Source: a bacterium | GTDB taxonomy: Bacteria; Elusimicrobiota; Elusimicrobia; UBA1565; UBA9628 | NCBI GenBank assembly: GCA_021783355.1 | Contig: JAJXTZ010000004.1 | Coordinates: 1-40,386 of the forward strand | Direction: 5' to 3' | DNA length: 40,386 bases | Part shown: positions 1 to 8,749 of the stretch, in pieces | How positions within the stretch are numbered: position 1 is the first letter of the stretch | Layout: each line of letters starts with the position of its first letter | The notes under the pieces: generated by a model | What the model was told of the DNA's origin: nothing | What the model saw: only the letters and a program-made list of their open reading frames with translations | Databases searched by the model: none | Translations under genes and position numbers: made by a program

Positions 1-152
1 CCCTTCTGGCGCTCCAGGCGGCGGGCGTAGAGCCCCTCCTCCTCCCAGGCCTTCAGCAGCTCCGGCTCGCGCCGCGCCAGGTCTCCGCGCTGGGGGAAAT
101 CCGTCTTCGGGAGATGGACGGTGGCCGACCAGTCGGTGCGCGTCTCGGGCAT
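1..152 (-). CDS. ileS: Isoleucyl-tRNA synthetase, N-terminal part (truncated by window edge)
   Basis: Minus-strand translation from ATG at 152: [51 protein letters not shown], matching the IleRS N-terminal LPKTDFPxRxxLxxREPExLxxWEExxLY pattern. Missing from the ORF track because it runs off the edge. Confidence 0.85.
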   Translation of the reverse strand, partial: MPETRTDWSATVHLPKTDFPQRGDLARREPELLKAWEEEGLYARRLERQK

Positions 153-187
153 GGCCGCATCCTATCAATTTTGGTACGATGGCCTCC

Positions 188-421
188 ATGACGACCTTCC
201 TCGCCGTCTGCCTGGGCCTGATCGTCCTGGAGCTCGCGATCCTGATCGCCGTGCTGGCCGCGCCCCTGCTCAAGGTGCGCGACGCCGCGCAGGCCGTCGA
301 GGTCGCCGCCTACCGCGTGGACCAGGAGGTCCTCTCGCTGGGCCAGTCCCTGCGCTCCGGCTGGGGCCAGGCCGCGCGCACCGTGGTCTCCGCCGGCGTC
401 GAGCTCTTCCGCCGCCTGTGA
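188..421 (+). CDS. Small single-TM membrane protein
   Basis: ORF MTTFLAVCLGLIVLELAILIAVLAAPLLKV... with one hydrophobic N-terminal helix; TACGAT 7 nt upstream of ATG 188; abuts the next CDS. Confidence 0.6.
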   Translation: MTTFLAVCLGLIVLELAILIAVLAAPLLKVRDAAQAVEVAAYRVDQEVLSLGQSLRSGWGQAARTVVSAGVELFRRL

Positions 422-422
422 C

Positions 423-929
423 ATGGACGCGCTCAAGGCCCTGACGCGCTGGCTGACCGACCCCGCGCTCTCCAAGCGCAAGAAGTTCCTGTCCGGGCTG
501 GACCTCTTCGCCGACCTGTCCGGCTCCGAGCTGGGCCGCGTGGCGCAGGGCCTGCACGCGCGCACCTACCGCCCCGGCGAGGTGGTCTTCGTCGAGGGCG
601 ACATCGGCCGCGCTCTGTTCATCCTGGAGTCGGGCTCGGTGGAGCTGACCCGCCGCGGCGCCGACGGCAAGCCCGTGGTCCTCTACGCGCTCAAGCCCGG
701 CGAGTTCTTCGGCGAGATGGCGCTGCTGGAGTCCCTGCCCCGCTCGGCCACCGCGACCGCGACCGAGACCTCGCGCCTGCACCTGCTCTACCGCTCCAAG
801 CTCGAGGCCCTGCTCCACGCCGAGCCCCGCGTCGGCGCGGCCATCATGGGCCACCTGGCGCGCCTGCTCTCCGCGCGCCTGCGCCGCGCGACCGGGGCGC
901 TCGCGTCCCTGCCCGTCCCCCATGCCTGA
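423..929 (+). CDS. Cyclic nucleotide-binding (CRP-like) domain protein
   Basis: FADLSGSELGRVAQGLHARTYRPGEVVFVEGDIGRALFILESGSVEL...GEFFGEMALLESLPRSATATA is a canonical cNMP-binding domain. Confidence 0.85.
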   Translation: MDALKALTRWLTDPALSKRKKFLSGLDLFADLSGSELGRVAQGLHARTYRPGEVVFVEGDIGRALFILESGSVELTRRGADGKPVVLYALKPGEFFGEMALLESLPRSATATATETSRLHLLYRSKLEALLHAEPRVGAAIMGHLARLLSARLRRATGALASLPVPHA

Positions 930-1998
930 GGAGCGCCGCGTCCCCCTCGGGCCCGCGCTGGCGGTCCTGGCCGCGGGGCTCTACGCGTTCTACCGCCTGC
1001 ATGAGGCCCTGACCCCCTTCGTGCTGGCCGCCGCGTTCGCCTACGTGGTCAATCCGGTGGTGTCCTACTTCGAGGCCCGGGGCCTGCGCCGCGCCCACCT
1101 GGTGATCGCCGGCTACCTGGCGGGCCTCGCCCTCGGCTACGCGGCCTACGCCGGAATCAAGACCGTCCTGGTCGGCGAGACCGAGTTCCTCAACGCCAAC
1201 GCCCCGGCCTACGCCCGCCAGCTCCAGGCCTTCGTCCTGTCCGAGGAGGCCAAGCTGACGCGCACCCTGCCCCTGCCGCCGGCGGTGGCCGAGCGCGCGC
1301 TAGGCGCGGCGATGGACACGGTTCTACAGCGCGTCCAGGCCCTACCCTCGCAGATCTTCGGCCTGGTCCCGTTCCTGCTGCACGCGTTGCTGGTGCCGTT
1401 CATCGGCTTCTTCTTCCTGCTCGACGGCCCGGCGGGCTTCGACGGGCTGATCCAGGCCGCGCCCAGCCGCTACGTGGAGCAGGCCGTGCACCTGGCCGGG
1501 GACATCGACGTGTCCCTGGGCAACTACCTGCGCGGCATCCTGATCGCCGCGGCCGCGATCACGATCGCCTCCTTCGCGGGCCTGCTGACGCTGGGCGTGG
1601 ACAACGCCGCCGCGATCGCCTTGCTCGCCGGAGTCACCTCCTTCATGCCGTACCTGGGCGCGGTGGTCGGGGCGCTGGCGGGCTTCGCGATGGCCGTCTA
1701 CCAGTTCGGCTCGCTGTGGGCCGGGGTCAAGGTGCTGATCCTGTTCGCGGGGATCCGTCTGGCCGACGAGATCCTGCTGGAGCCCGTCATCGCGCGCCAC
1801 TCGGTGCGTCTGCACCCGCTCGTGTTCCTGCTGGCCCTGATCGTCGGCGGGGAGACCTTCGGCTTCCTCGGACTGGTTTTCGCGATTCCGGCGGCCTGCA
1901 TCCTGAAGGCCCTGGCCAAGGTCGCCTGGGCGTGGTACGCCAGCGAGCGGGGACTGGCCCCCTACGCCCCCTCCTGCGAGGCCGTCCCCTACACCTGA
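922..1998 (+). CDS. AI-2E family transporter (YdiK/PerM-like permease)
   Basis: Multi-TM ORF with LTPFVLAAAFAYVVNPVV, VPFIGFFFLLDG and LVFLLALIVGGETFGFLGLVFAIPAACILK motifs; overlaps upstream CDS by 8 nt. Confidence 0.85.
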   Translation: MPEERRVPLGPALAVLAAGLYAFYRLHEALTPFVLAAAFAYVVNPVVSYFEARGLRRAHLVIAGYLAGLALGYAAYAGIKTVLVGETEFLNANAPAYARQLQAFVLSEEAKLTRTLPLPPAVAERALGAAMDTVLQRVQALPSQIFGLVPFLLHALLVPFIGFFFLLDGPAGFDGLIQAAPSRYVEQAVHLAGDIDVSLGNYLRGILIAAAAITIASFAGLLTLGVDNAAAIALLAGVTSFMPYLGAVVGALAGFAMAVYQFGSLWAGVKVLILFAGIRLADEILLEPVIARHSVRLHPLVFLLALIVGGETFGFLGLVFAIPAACILKALAKVAWAWYASERGLAPYAPSCEAVPYT

Positions 1999-4900
1999 CG
2001 GCGGGCGGCCGGCGCGCCCAGCGTCGGCCCCAGGTCCTTGGGCCGCGTCATCTCCGGGAGCTTGGGCTTGAACGCGCGCAGGCGCTTGCGGATCTCGGAG
2101 AGCGCCCGGTCCAGCTGAGGGTCGCGGCCGGCCGCGTGGTCCTGCGGGCGGATCTCGACCGTCAGGTCCGGGTCCACGCCCCGGTTCTCCACGCCCCAGC
2201 CCGCGTCGTCGAACCAGAACGCGAACTCCGGCTGGGTGGTCAGGCCGCCGTCGGCCAGCGGGAAGCGCGGGTGGATGCCGATCACCCCGCCCCAGGTGCG
2301 CTTGCCGACCAGCGGCCCCAGGCCCAGGCGCCGGAACGCGTGCGAGAAGATGTCGCCGTCGGAGCCCGAGTGCTCGTCGGTCAGCGCGACCAGCGGCCCG
2401 GCCGGGGACTCCGCCGGGTACGGCTCCAGGCCTTGGTGGCGGCTGGCGCCCCAGCCGATGCGCCGGCGGGCCAGCTTCTCCAGGATGAGCGCGGACACGT
2501 GCCCGCCCCCGTTGTTGCGCACGTCCACGATCAGGCCGTCGCGCTCCACCTCGGCCAGGAACGCGCGGTGGAACTCGGCGTAGCCGGACGGCCCCATGTC
2601 GGGCACGTGGATGTAGCCGCAGCGCCCTGCGGTGGCCTCGCGCACCAGGCGCCGGTTGCGCTCCACCCACTCGCGGTAGCGCGCGGGGCGCTCGTCGCGC
2701 AGGACGCGGACCACGGCGTCGCGCGCGGGGCCGCCGCCGGCGGGGAGCAGGGTGAGCAGGACCTCCGCGCCGGCCTTGTGGACCAGGGCCTGCGCGGGCG
2801 GGAAGGACGCCGTCAGGACGCGCCCGTCGACGGCGCGCAGAAGGTCGCCCTCGGCCGCGCCCACGCCCGGGGCGCGCAGCGGGGAATCGGCGTCGCGGTT
2901 CCACGCGTCGCCGCGCAGCACGCGCGTCACGCGCCAGCCGCCGCGCCCGGCGTCCCAGGCGAACTCCGCGCCCAGGCGCCCCTGCCCGTACTCGGGCTCC
3001 GGGCGGTGGTCGCCGCCGATCGCGTACGCGTGGCTGGTCCCCAGCTCGCCCTGCATCTCCCACAGCAGGTCGGTGAACTCGGCGCGCGAGGCCACGCGCT
3101 CCAGCAGCGGCTCGTAGCGGCGGTAGATCGCGCGCCAGTCCGGGGCCTTGAGCCCCGGGTTCCAGAACAGGTCGCGCTGGAGGCGCCAGGCGTCCGCGCA
3201 CATCTGCCGCCACTCGGCGGCCGGGTCCAGGCTGGCCCGCGCGCGGGACAGGTCCACCAGGCCGCTCTTGCGCCCGGGGCCCTCGGCGTCCTTCGCCGGG
3301 TCGACGGCCTCGCCGGCCGCGCACACGCGCAGGCGCAGGCCCGACTGCACGGCCATCGCGCTCCCGTCGGCCGACAGCGCGAAGTCGCCGACCCGCTCGA
3401 CGAGGGGCTTGGCCTCGCGCGTCTCGAAGTCGTAGGCCGAGAGCGTGGCCTCGCCCGGCGGGACCGTGGCGAAGATGTTCCGGCTCAGGCTCCCCTTGAC
3501 CGGGACGGTGGTGAACAGGGCCTTGCCCTTCATGCCCAGGACGCGCTGATAGCGGCCCTCCGGGACCGGGAAGGCGACCACGCGGTCGCTGAGGCCCTCC
3601 AGGTCGATCGCGAACGGCGCGGGCTTGCCGCCCTTCTTCTCTCCGGCGGGCTCCCCCTTCAGCGGGCGGGCGCGCGCGACGAACGGGGACGGCAGGTCCT
3701 TGCGCAGCGTGATCAGGTACGGGCGCACGCCGCGCGGGAATCCCAGCTCGAACTGGAGGCCGTCGTAGACCGGGTCGAACTCGCGGTAGGACAGGAAGTA
3801 CAGGTACTTGCCCTCGGGGTCGAAGGCGGGGCCCACGTCGCGCAGCACCGGCTTGGTCGCGTCGTGGGTCTTGCCGGTCTCGGAGTCCCAGAGGCGGATC
3901 GCGCACAGGGCGGGGGAGGTGTGGATCGCGTACGCGGCCCAGCGCCCGTCCGGGGACCAGGCCTCGCCGCGGATCGGGCCGTGCGGGCTGCGGTCCACGC
4001 GCCGGGAGGTCCCGGTCTTGAGGTCCACGCAGAGCAGCTCGTTGCGGTGATTGGTGAGCAGGACCCGGTCGGCCTTGGGCGAGACGGTCAGGGTCACCGC
4101 GCGGCCGAACCCCGCGCCCTTCAGACGGACCACGCCGGAGCCCGAGGACGGGGAGACGGTCCGCACCTCCAGGCGCTCCTCGCCGTCCTCGTCGGAGACC
4201 ACCACTAGGCGCTTGCCGTCGCCCAGCCAGCGCGGCAGGCGGTAGCGCACGCCGTCGGGCGCGCCGTGGGAGACGGCCGGGCCCTCCCACGGACCCATCA
4301 CGGCGAGCTTGCCGCGGTAGACCAGCGCCAGCGCGCAGGCCTTGGGGTCCAGGTCCCAGTCCTCCAGGTACGCGTCCGCGGACACGAAGCGGCGCGCGCG
4401 CTGTGTGCGCGGCGAGCGCAGGTCCACCGGGACCGCGCGGTCGGAGCCGTCGGCCGGGTCGAACACGCGCAACTCGGCGCCCAGCTGGTAGGCGATCCGC
4501 GTCCCGTCGGTGGACGGGTTGCGGACGTAGAACTCCCGGTGCGCGGTGTGGCGGCGCAGGTCGCGGCCGGTGATCCGGCACGAGTACAGGTTGCCCGTTC
4601 CCTCGTGGTCGGAGACGAAGAACACGCGGCCGGCCGCGGACATCGGCCAGGCCAGGTTGCCGCCGGTCTCGATCAGGCGGCGGAACTCCCCCCGGCCGCG
4701 CGCGTCCGCCCACAGCTCGCCGGCGGTGCCGCCGCGGTAGCGCTTCCAGAACGCCGGGTCGCGCCGGTTGCGCCCCAGCACGCGCGCGCCGTCCGGACCG
4801 AAGCTCAGGTCGTCGGCCGGGCCCAGGCCCAGCGCGCGGGGCTCGCCGCCCGCCGCGGGCACGGCGAAGAGCTCCGCCGGGGACGCGAAGGGTCTGCGCG

Positions 4901-5213
4901 CGCTGGAGGCGAACAGGACCTCGGCCCCGTCCGGCGTCCAGCCGATCACGCGCGAGGCCCCGCCCAGGAAGGTCAGGCGCCGCGCCTCGCCGCCGCCGGC
5001 GGGCATCACGGTGACTTCCGCCTCCCCCTCCTCGCGGCCGGTGAAGGCGACGAGCCGCCCGTCGGGCGACAGCGCGGGGCGCGACGACTCCCCCCGCCCG
5101 GAGGTCAGGCGCCGCGCGACGCCTCCGGCGACGGGGACGGTCCAGAGGTCGTCCTCGCAGACGAAGACCAGCGTGTCGCCGTGGATCGCGGGGAAGCGGT
5201 AGTAGCCTTGCAT
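1989..5213 (-). CDS. Tricorn-type protease (WD40-like beta propeller + PDZ + S41 peptidase)
   Basis: N-terminal MQGYYRFPAIHGDTLVFVCEDDLWTVPVAGGVARRLT, propeller blades, and C-terminal LTDEHSGSDGDIFSHAFRRLGLGPLVGKRTWGGVIG catalytic region. Confidence 0.9.
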   Translation of the reverse strand: MQGYYRFPAIHGDTLVFVCEDDLWTVPVAGGVARRLTSGRGESSRPALSPDGRLVAFTGREEGEAEVTVMPAGGGEARRLTFLGGASRVIGWTPDGAEVLFASSARRPFASPAELFAVPAAGGEPRALGLGPADDLSFGPDGARVLGRNRRDPAFWKRYRGGTAGELWADARGRGEFRRLIETGGNLAWPMSAAGRVFFVSDHEGTGNLYSCRITGRDLRRHTAHREFYVRNPSTDGTRIAYQLGAELRVFDPADGSDRAVPVDLRSPRTQRARRFVSADAYLEDWDLDPKACALALVYRGKLAVMGPWEGPAVSHGAPDGVRYRLPRWLGDGKRLVVVSDEDGEERLEVRTVSPSSGSGVVRLKGAGFGRAVTLTVSPKADRVLLTNHRNELLCVDLKTGTSRRVDRSPHGPIRGEAWSPDGRWAAYAIHTSPALCAIRLWDSETGKTHDATKPVLRDVGPAFDPEGKYLYFLSYREFDPVYDGLQFELGFPRGVRPYLITLRKDLPSPFVARARPLKGEPAGEKKGGKPAPFAIDLEGLSDRVVAFPVPEGRYQRVLGMKGKALFTTVPVKGSLSRNIFATVPPGEATLSAYDFETREAKPLVERVGDFALSADGSAMAVQSGLRLRVCAAGEAVDPAKDAEGPGRKSGLVDLSRARASLDPAAEWRQMCADAWRLQRDLFWNPGLKAPDWRAIYRRYEPLLERVASRAEFTDLLWEMQGELGTSHAYAIGGDHRPEPEYGQGRLGAEFAWDAGRGGWRVTRVLRGDAWNRDADSPLRAPGVGAAEGDLLRAVDGRVLTASFPPAQALVHKAGAEVLLTLLPAGGGPARDAVVRVLRDERPARYREWVERNRRLVREATAGRCGYIHVPDMGPSGYAEFHRAFLAEVERDGLIVDVRNNGGGHVSALILEKLARRRIGWGASRHQGLEPYPAESPAGPLVALTDEHSGSDGDIFSHAFRRLGLGPLVGKRTWGGVIGIHPRFPLADGGLTTQPEFAFWFDDAGWGVENRGVDPDLTVEIRPQDHAAGRDPQLDRALSEIRKRLRAFKPKLPEMTRPKDLGPTLGAPAARRQV

Positions 5214-5235
5214 GGCTTCATTCTACAATAGTGCC

Positions 5236-5514
5236 ATGACCGCTTCGGGACTCCTGCGCGCCGCCGCCCTTTCCGCCCTGGCCGCGGCCGCGGCCGCCTG
5301 CGCCGGCGCCGGGGCGAGGGCGGCCTGCGGCCCGGACGAGGTCTTCCTGCCGAACTACGGGCAGTGCTACAAGATGGGCCCGCTGGACCCGGTCCCGCCC
5401 GCGCCCGCGAAGAAGCAGCGCGCCCTCAGCGCCCGGAAGGACCGCGGCCCACGAACGGGGCCAGGCGCACGCGCAGGTCGGCCGGGAGGCGCGCGGGACG
5501 CCACAGGTCGTTGA
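5236..5514 (+). CDS. Small secreted protein/lipoprotein (hypothetical)
   Basis: MTASGLLRAAALSALAAAAAACAGAGARAACGPDEVFLPNYGQCYKMGPLDP: signal-like N-terminus, Cys pair; TACAAT-N6-ATG. The 3' end overlaps the convergent gene, so the C-terminus is uncertain. Confidence 0.5.
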   Translation: MTASGLLRAAALSALAAAAAACAGAGARAACGPDEVFLPNYGQCYKMGPLDPVPPAPAKKQRALSARKDRGPRTGPGARAGRPGGARDATGR

Positions 5515-6328
5515 CCGCGGCGTGGCGGGAGAAGGCCCGCGCCGTCACCTTGCCGCCCAGGTCCTTGTCCACCACGTCGCAGGCGAAGGCCACGCTGGCC
5601 CGGCCCAGGTCGGAGATCCAAGTGCGCACGGTCAGCAGATCGTCGTAGCGGCTGGGGGCCAGGTACTCGCAGCGCGCCTCCACCGCGGGCAGGAACAGCT
5701 TGCGCTGGATCTCCAGGTCGCGGTAGCGCACGCCCAGCGAGCGCAGCAGCTCGGTGCGGCCGATCTCCAGGTACTTCAGGTAGTTCGCGTAATAGATGAT
5801 GCCGGCCTTGTCCGTGTCGGCGTAGGTGACGCGGACCTCGAACTCGTGGAATTTCGCCCGCGGCTTGGGCGGCGGCGGCGCGGGCGCGGGCTCGGCCGCG
5901 GGGGCGGGCGCCGGGGTGCCGCTCGTGGCCGGCAGGATCACGCTGGAGAGCGCGCGGCGGTCCTCGCCCAGGACCTGGTTGACCACGGCGAGCAGGCCCT
6001 GGAAGCCCACGGGCTTCTTCAGGAAAAAGGTCTTGGCCCCGGACTTCACCTTGCCGCGCAGCTCCTCCAGGGTCAGGCCGGTGGAGAAGACCACCGGGAT
6101 GTCGCGGGTGTCGGGCGCGGCGCGCAAGCGCTCGTAGACCGAGCCGCCGTCGGCGCCGGGCATGTAGAAGTCCAGGATGACCAGGTCGGGCCTGGTCTCG
6201 TGCGCGAGCAGGAGCCCCTGCGCCGCGTCGAAGGCCACCGCGACGCGGTAACCGGCCGACTCCAGGCCGTCCTTGAGGGGCGCGACCAGGGTCTGGTCGT
6301 CGTCGACGACGAGGATGGTGCGGGCCAT
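5426..6328 (-). CDS. Response regulator receiver (REC) domain fused to a YbgC-like hotdog acyl-CoA thioesterase
   Basis: One ORF. REC: ILVVDDDQ, LVILDFYMPGADGG, FSTG, FLKKPV. Pro/Ala linker. Hotdog: FEVRVTYADTDKAGIIYYANYLKYLEIGRTELLRSLG. Confidence 0.88.
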   Translation of the reverse strand: MARTILVVDDDQTLVAPLKDGLESAGYRVAVAFDAAQGLLLAHETRPDLVILDFYMPGADGGSVYERLRAAPDTRDIPVVFSTGLTLEELRGKVKSGAKTFFLKKPVGFQGLLAVVNQVLGEDRRALSSVILPATSGTPAPAPAAEPAPAPPPPKPRAKFHEFEVRVTYADTDKAGIIYYANYLKYLEIGRTELLRSLGVRYRDLEIQRKLFLPAVEARCEYLAPSRYDDLLTVRTWISDLGRASVAFACDVVDKDLGGKVTARAFSRHAAVNDLWRPARLPADLRVRLAPFVGRGPSGR

Positions 6329-6370
6329 GAGGTTCGCTAAATTAGCACAAGCGCGCCGCGCGCGTCCAGG

Positions 6371-7501
6371 TCAGACGACCTCGGCGCGGCCGCCGAGGCG
6401 CAGGCGGTAGCGCGTCCCGCGCCACAGCGCGGTCGGGCGCAGGCCCAGCGGGACCAGGACCAGCGCGCCCAGGTCCGCGACGGCCAGGGACGGGTACTTC
6501 CAGGCCGCGGCGCGCACGCCGAAGAAGCGGTCCTGCAGGAAGCCGACCAGGACGCGCGAGGCGCCGGCCGCGGCCAGCGCGGACAGAGGGAGCGCGAGGG
6601 AGTCGCCGCGCGCGGCGGCCCAGGCCGCGGCGGCCAGCGCCTGCAGGACGGGGCTGGCGAGCGGCGCCAGCAGCCACAGCGCGGGCCAGGTCCAGAAGAT
6701 CACCGCGCCCCACTTGGCCAGATGCGCGAAGACGCGCGGCGCCTCGGTGCCGGTCTCGGACAGGCGGCAGGGCGCGCGCAGGAGCTCCTGGCGCAGTCCC
6801 GCGGCGGCTCCGGCCAGGCCCAGCGAGAGGTCCTCGGCGATGGCGTGGGAGAACGGCTCCAGGCCCCCGAGGCGCGAGAGCGCGTCGCGGCGGATCCCCC
6901 AGAAGGCGCCCGCGTAGGAGCGCAGGAAGCCCAGGCGCGCGGTCAGCGCCGCGGGCAGGGCGTACGCGTGGTTGAAGGCGACCACCAGCCACCAGCCGCC
7001 CAGGCCCGGGGCCGCGTCGTGGACGGGCATGCCGTACACGGCGTCGGCGCCGCCTCGGAAGGCGCGCTCCGCGTCGGCCAGCAGCGCGCGGGTCACGCGC
7101 ACGTCGGCGTCGGAGAACAGCACGAAGTCCCGCTTGGCCAGCGGCAGGGCCTCGATCATGTTATGGATCTTGCCCATGCGCCCGCGCGGCGGGCCGGTGA
7201 GGACCACCTCGATGTCGCGGTCCGGGTGGGCGTCCCGGAACGCGACGGCGGCGGGCCAGGCGGGGTCGGCGTCGCTCTCCAGGGCGATCAGGACCTGCAG
7301 GGTCTTGCCCGGGTCGGACTGCGCCAGCGACTCGAAGGCCGCCGGCATCGCGTCGTCTCGGCCGCGCACCGGGCGGATCAGCGTCATGGGCAGGGCGCAG
7401 GGCCCCGCGGGCGCGCCGCGGAAGTGCCGGCGCGTGGCCCACAGGCAGACCCAGAGGCCGGCCGAGCCCAGCAGGGCCAGCCCGGAGAGCGCGGCGCTCA
7501 C
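6371..7501 (-). CDS. GT2/GT21-like membrane glycosyltransferase (HpnI/ceramide glucosyltransferase-like)
   Basis: LIALESDADPAW, FVLFSDADVRV, AFWGIRRDALSRLGG, HLAKW, C-terminal TM segments. GTG start at 7501 overlaps the upstream stop (GTGA). Confidence 0.75.
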   Translation of the reverse strand: MSAALSGLALLGSAGLWVCLWATRRHFRGAPAGPCALPMTLIRPVRGRDDAMPAAFESLAQSDPGKTLQVLIALESDADPAWPAAVAFRDAHPDRDIEVVLTGPPRGRMGKIHNMIEALPLAKRDFVLFSDADVRVTRALLADAERAFRGGADAVYGMPVHDAAPGLGGWWLVVAFNHAYALPAALTARLGFLRSYAGAFWGIRRDALSRLGGLEPFSHAIAEDLSLGLAGAAAGLRQELLRAPCRLSETGTEAPRVFAHLAKWGAVIFWTWPALWLLAPLASPVLQALAAAAWAAARGDSLALPLSALAAAGASRVLVGFLQDRFFGVRAAAWKYPSLAVADLGALVLVPLGLRPTALWRGTRYRLRLGGRAEVV

Positions 7502-8274
7502 GGCCGCACGGGGCGCACGCCCAGGTACTCGCTGCCGTAGCCGGGGTCGGCGAAGTCCCGGCCCGCGGCGTCCGCCGCGTCGGCCGGGTAGTCGAAGGAG
7601 CCGCCGCGCACCGCGCGGAAGCGGCCGCCGTCGCGGTACGGAGAGCCGTCCTCCGGGGCGGGAACGCCGGCGGCGTGCCAGTCGTCCGCGGTCCACTCCC
7701 AGACCTCGCCGGCCATGTCGCAGAGGCCCTGCGGGGTGTTGCCGGCGGGCTTGGAGCAGACCGGCCAGGTGGCGTCCCGGCCGCAGCCGTCGCCGTCGGC
7801 GGACTTGATCACCGCGCGCGCGCATGTCACGGGCTCGTCGCCCCACGGGCGCAGCCGCGCTCCCCCGCCCCCCCGCGCCGCGTACTCCCACTGCGCCTCG
7901 CTGGGCAGGCGCCCGCCGGCCCAGCGCGCGAACGCCGCGGCCTGGCCCCAGTCCAGGCAGTTGACCGGGTGGTCGTCCCGGCCCGGCACGCCCCAGTTGC
8001 AGCGCCCGCCCGAGCCCGGCGGCGCGCAGGCCCCGGCCTTCACGCAGCGCGCGTACTGGGCGACGGTGGCCGGCGTCCGGGCGATCTGGAACGGGCCCAC
8101 GCGCACGCGCTCGGGCCGCAGGCCGGTCCCGTCGTCCGAGCCCATCGTGAAGGTCCCCCCCGGCAGGCTCACCCAGTCCAGGCCCGCGGGTCCGGGGCCG
8201 CGCGGGACGGGCTTGGCGCAGGCGGCCAGCGCCAGGACCAGCGCGGCCGCGGCCCGGCGCGAGCGGGGGTTCAC
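7498..8274 (-). CDS. Formylglycine-generating-enzyme (FGE/SUMF1)-domain secreted protein
   Basis: WVSLPGGTFTMGSDDG, GRLPSEAQWEYAARGG, LCDMAGEVWEWTADDW, AVRGGSFDYPA. GTG 8274 chosen because TATCCT lies 6 nt upstream. Confidence 0.85.
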   Translation of the reverse strand: MNPRSRRAAAALVLALAACAKPVPRGPGPAGLDWVSLPGGTFTMGSDDGTGLRPERVRVGPFQIARTPATVAQYARCVKAGACAPPGSGGRCNWGVPGRDDHPVNCLDWGQAAAFARWAGGRLPSEAQWEYAARGGGGARLRPWGDEPVTCARAVIKSADGDGCGRDATWPVCSKPAGNTPQGLCDMAGEVWEWTADDWHAAGVPAPEDGSPYRDGGRFRAVRGGSFDYPADAADAAGRDFADPGYGSEYLGVRPVRP

Positions 8275-8319
8275 CGCACCAGGATACACCGGGGCGCGCG
8301 CCCCGTCAACGCCGCCACG

Positions 8320-8707
8320 GGCTCCGCCGCCGCGAAAATCTGCACCAGCGGCCGCGATTTCTGCGAGGGAATGGAGGCGTATCTCGACGAGGACATCCCC
8401 GGCGCCATCGTCACATATATTCCGACGAGGAGTTCCACTTCGTCCCCGACTCGGAATACCATTTCGGCTTCACGCTGCCGAACGAGCGGCACTACGGTCT
8501 TAAAGTGGATGCATTCCAGATGACCCCGGCCAGCGGGTGCCTGGCCCAATACTGCGTCGGCGATCAAGCCCACGTGGAGTGGCGCAAAACGGCGAGGTCG
8601 TGGTCCGCCTCCTGACCGATTACGGGAGAACCGACATGGCCCACGAAAGCTACGCGCTCTGGCCGACGAGCGAGATCCCGCGGGAGGCGTCGAAGTCTCC
8701 GCGATGA
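8320..8707 (+). pseudogene. Decayed CDS with at least two frameshifts (family unknown)
   Basis: Protein-like segments in successive frames: AAKICTSGRDFCEGMEAYLDEDIPGAIVT / HIYSDEEFHFVPDSEYHFGFTLPNERHYGLKVDAFQMTPASGCLAQYCVGDQAHVEWR / AQNGEVVVRLLTDYGRTDMAHESYALWPTSEIPREASKSPR*. Confidence 0.5.
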
Positions 8708-8749
8708 CCCGGGTTTCCCACCCGCGCCCCCGTCGCCCGGCATGGGGGG

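Noticed and set aside
1342-4713. 1123-aa minus ORF and 830-aa plus ORF (1716-4208) overlapping the tricorn gene
   Set aside because: Arg/Pro/Gly-rich or Gln/Val/His-rich shadow frames typical of high-GC third-position bias; the tricorn frame has clear domain motifs.
8271-8573. Minus ORF of 100 aa (8271-8573)
   Set aside because: Antisense to the decayed plus-strand coding sequence, which reads more like protein.
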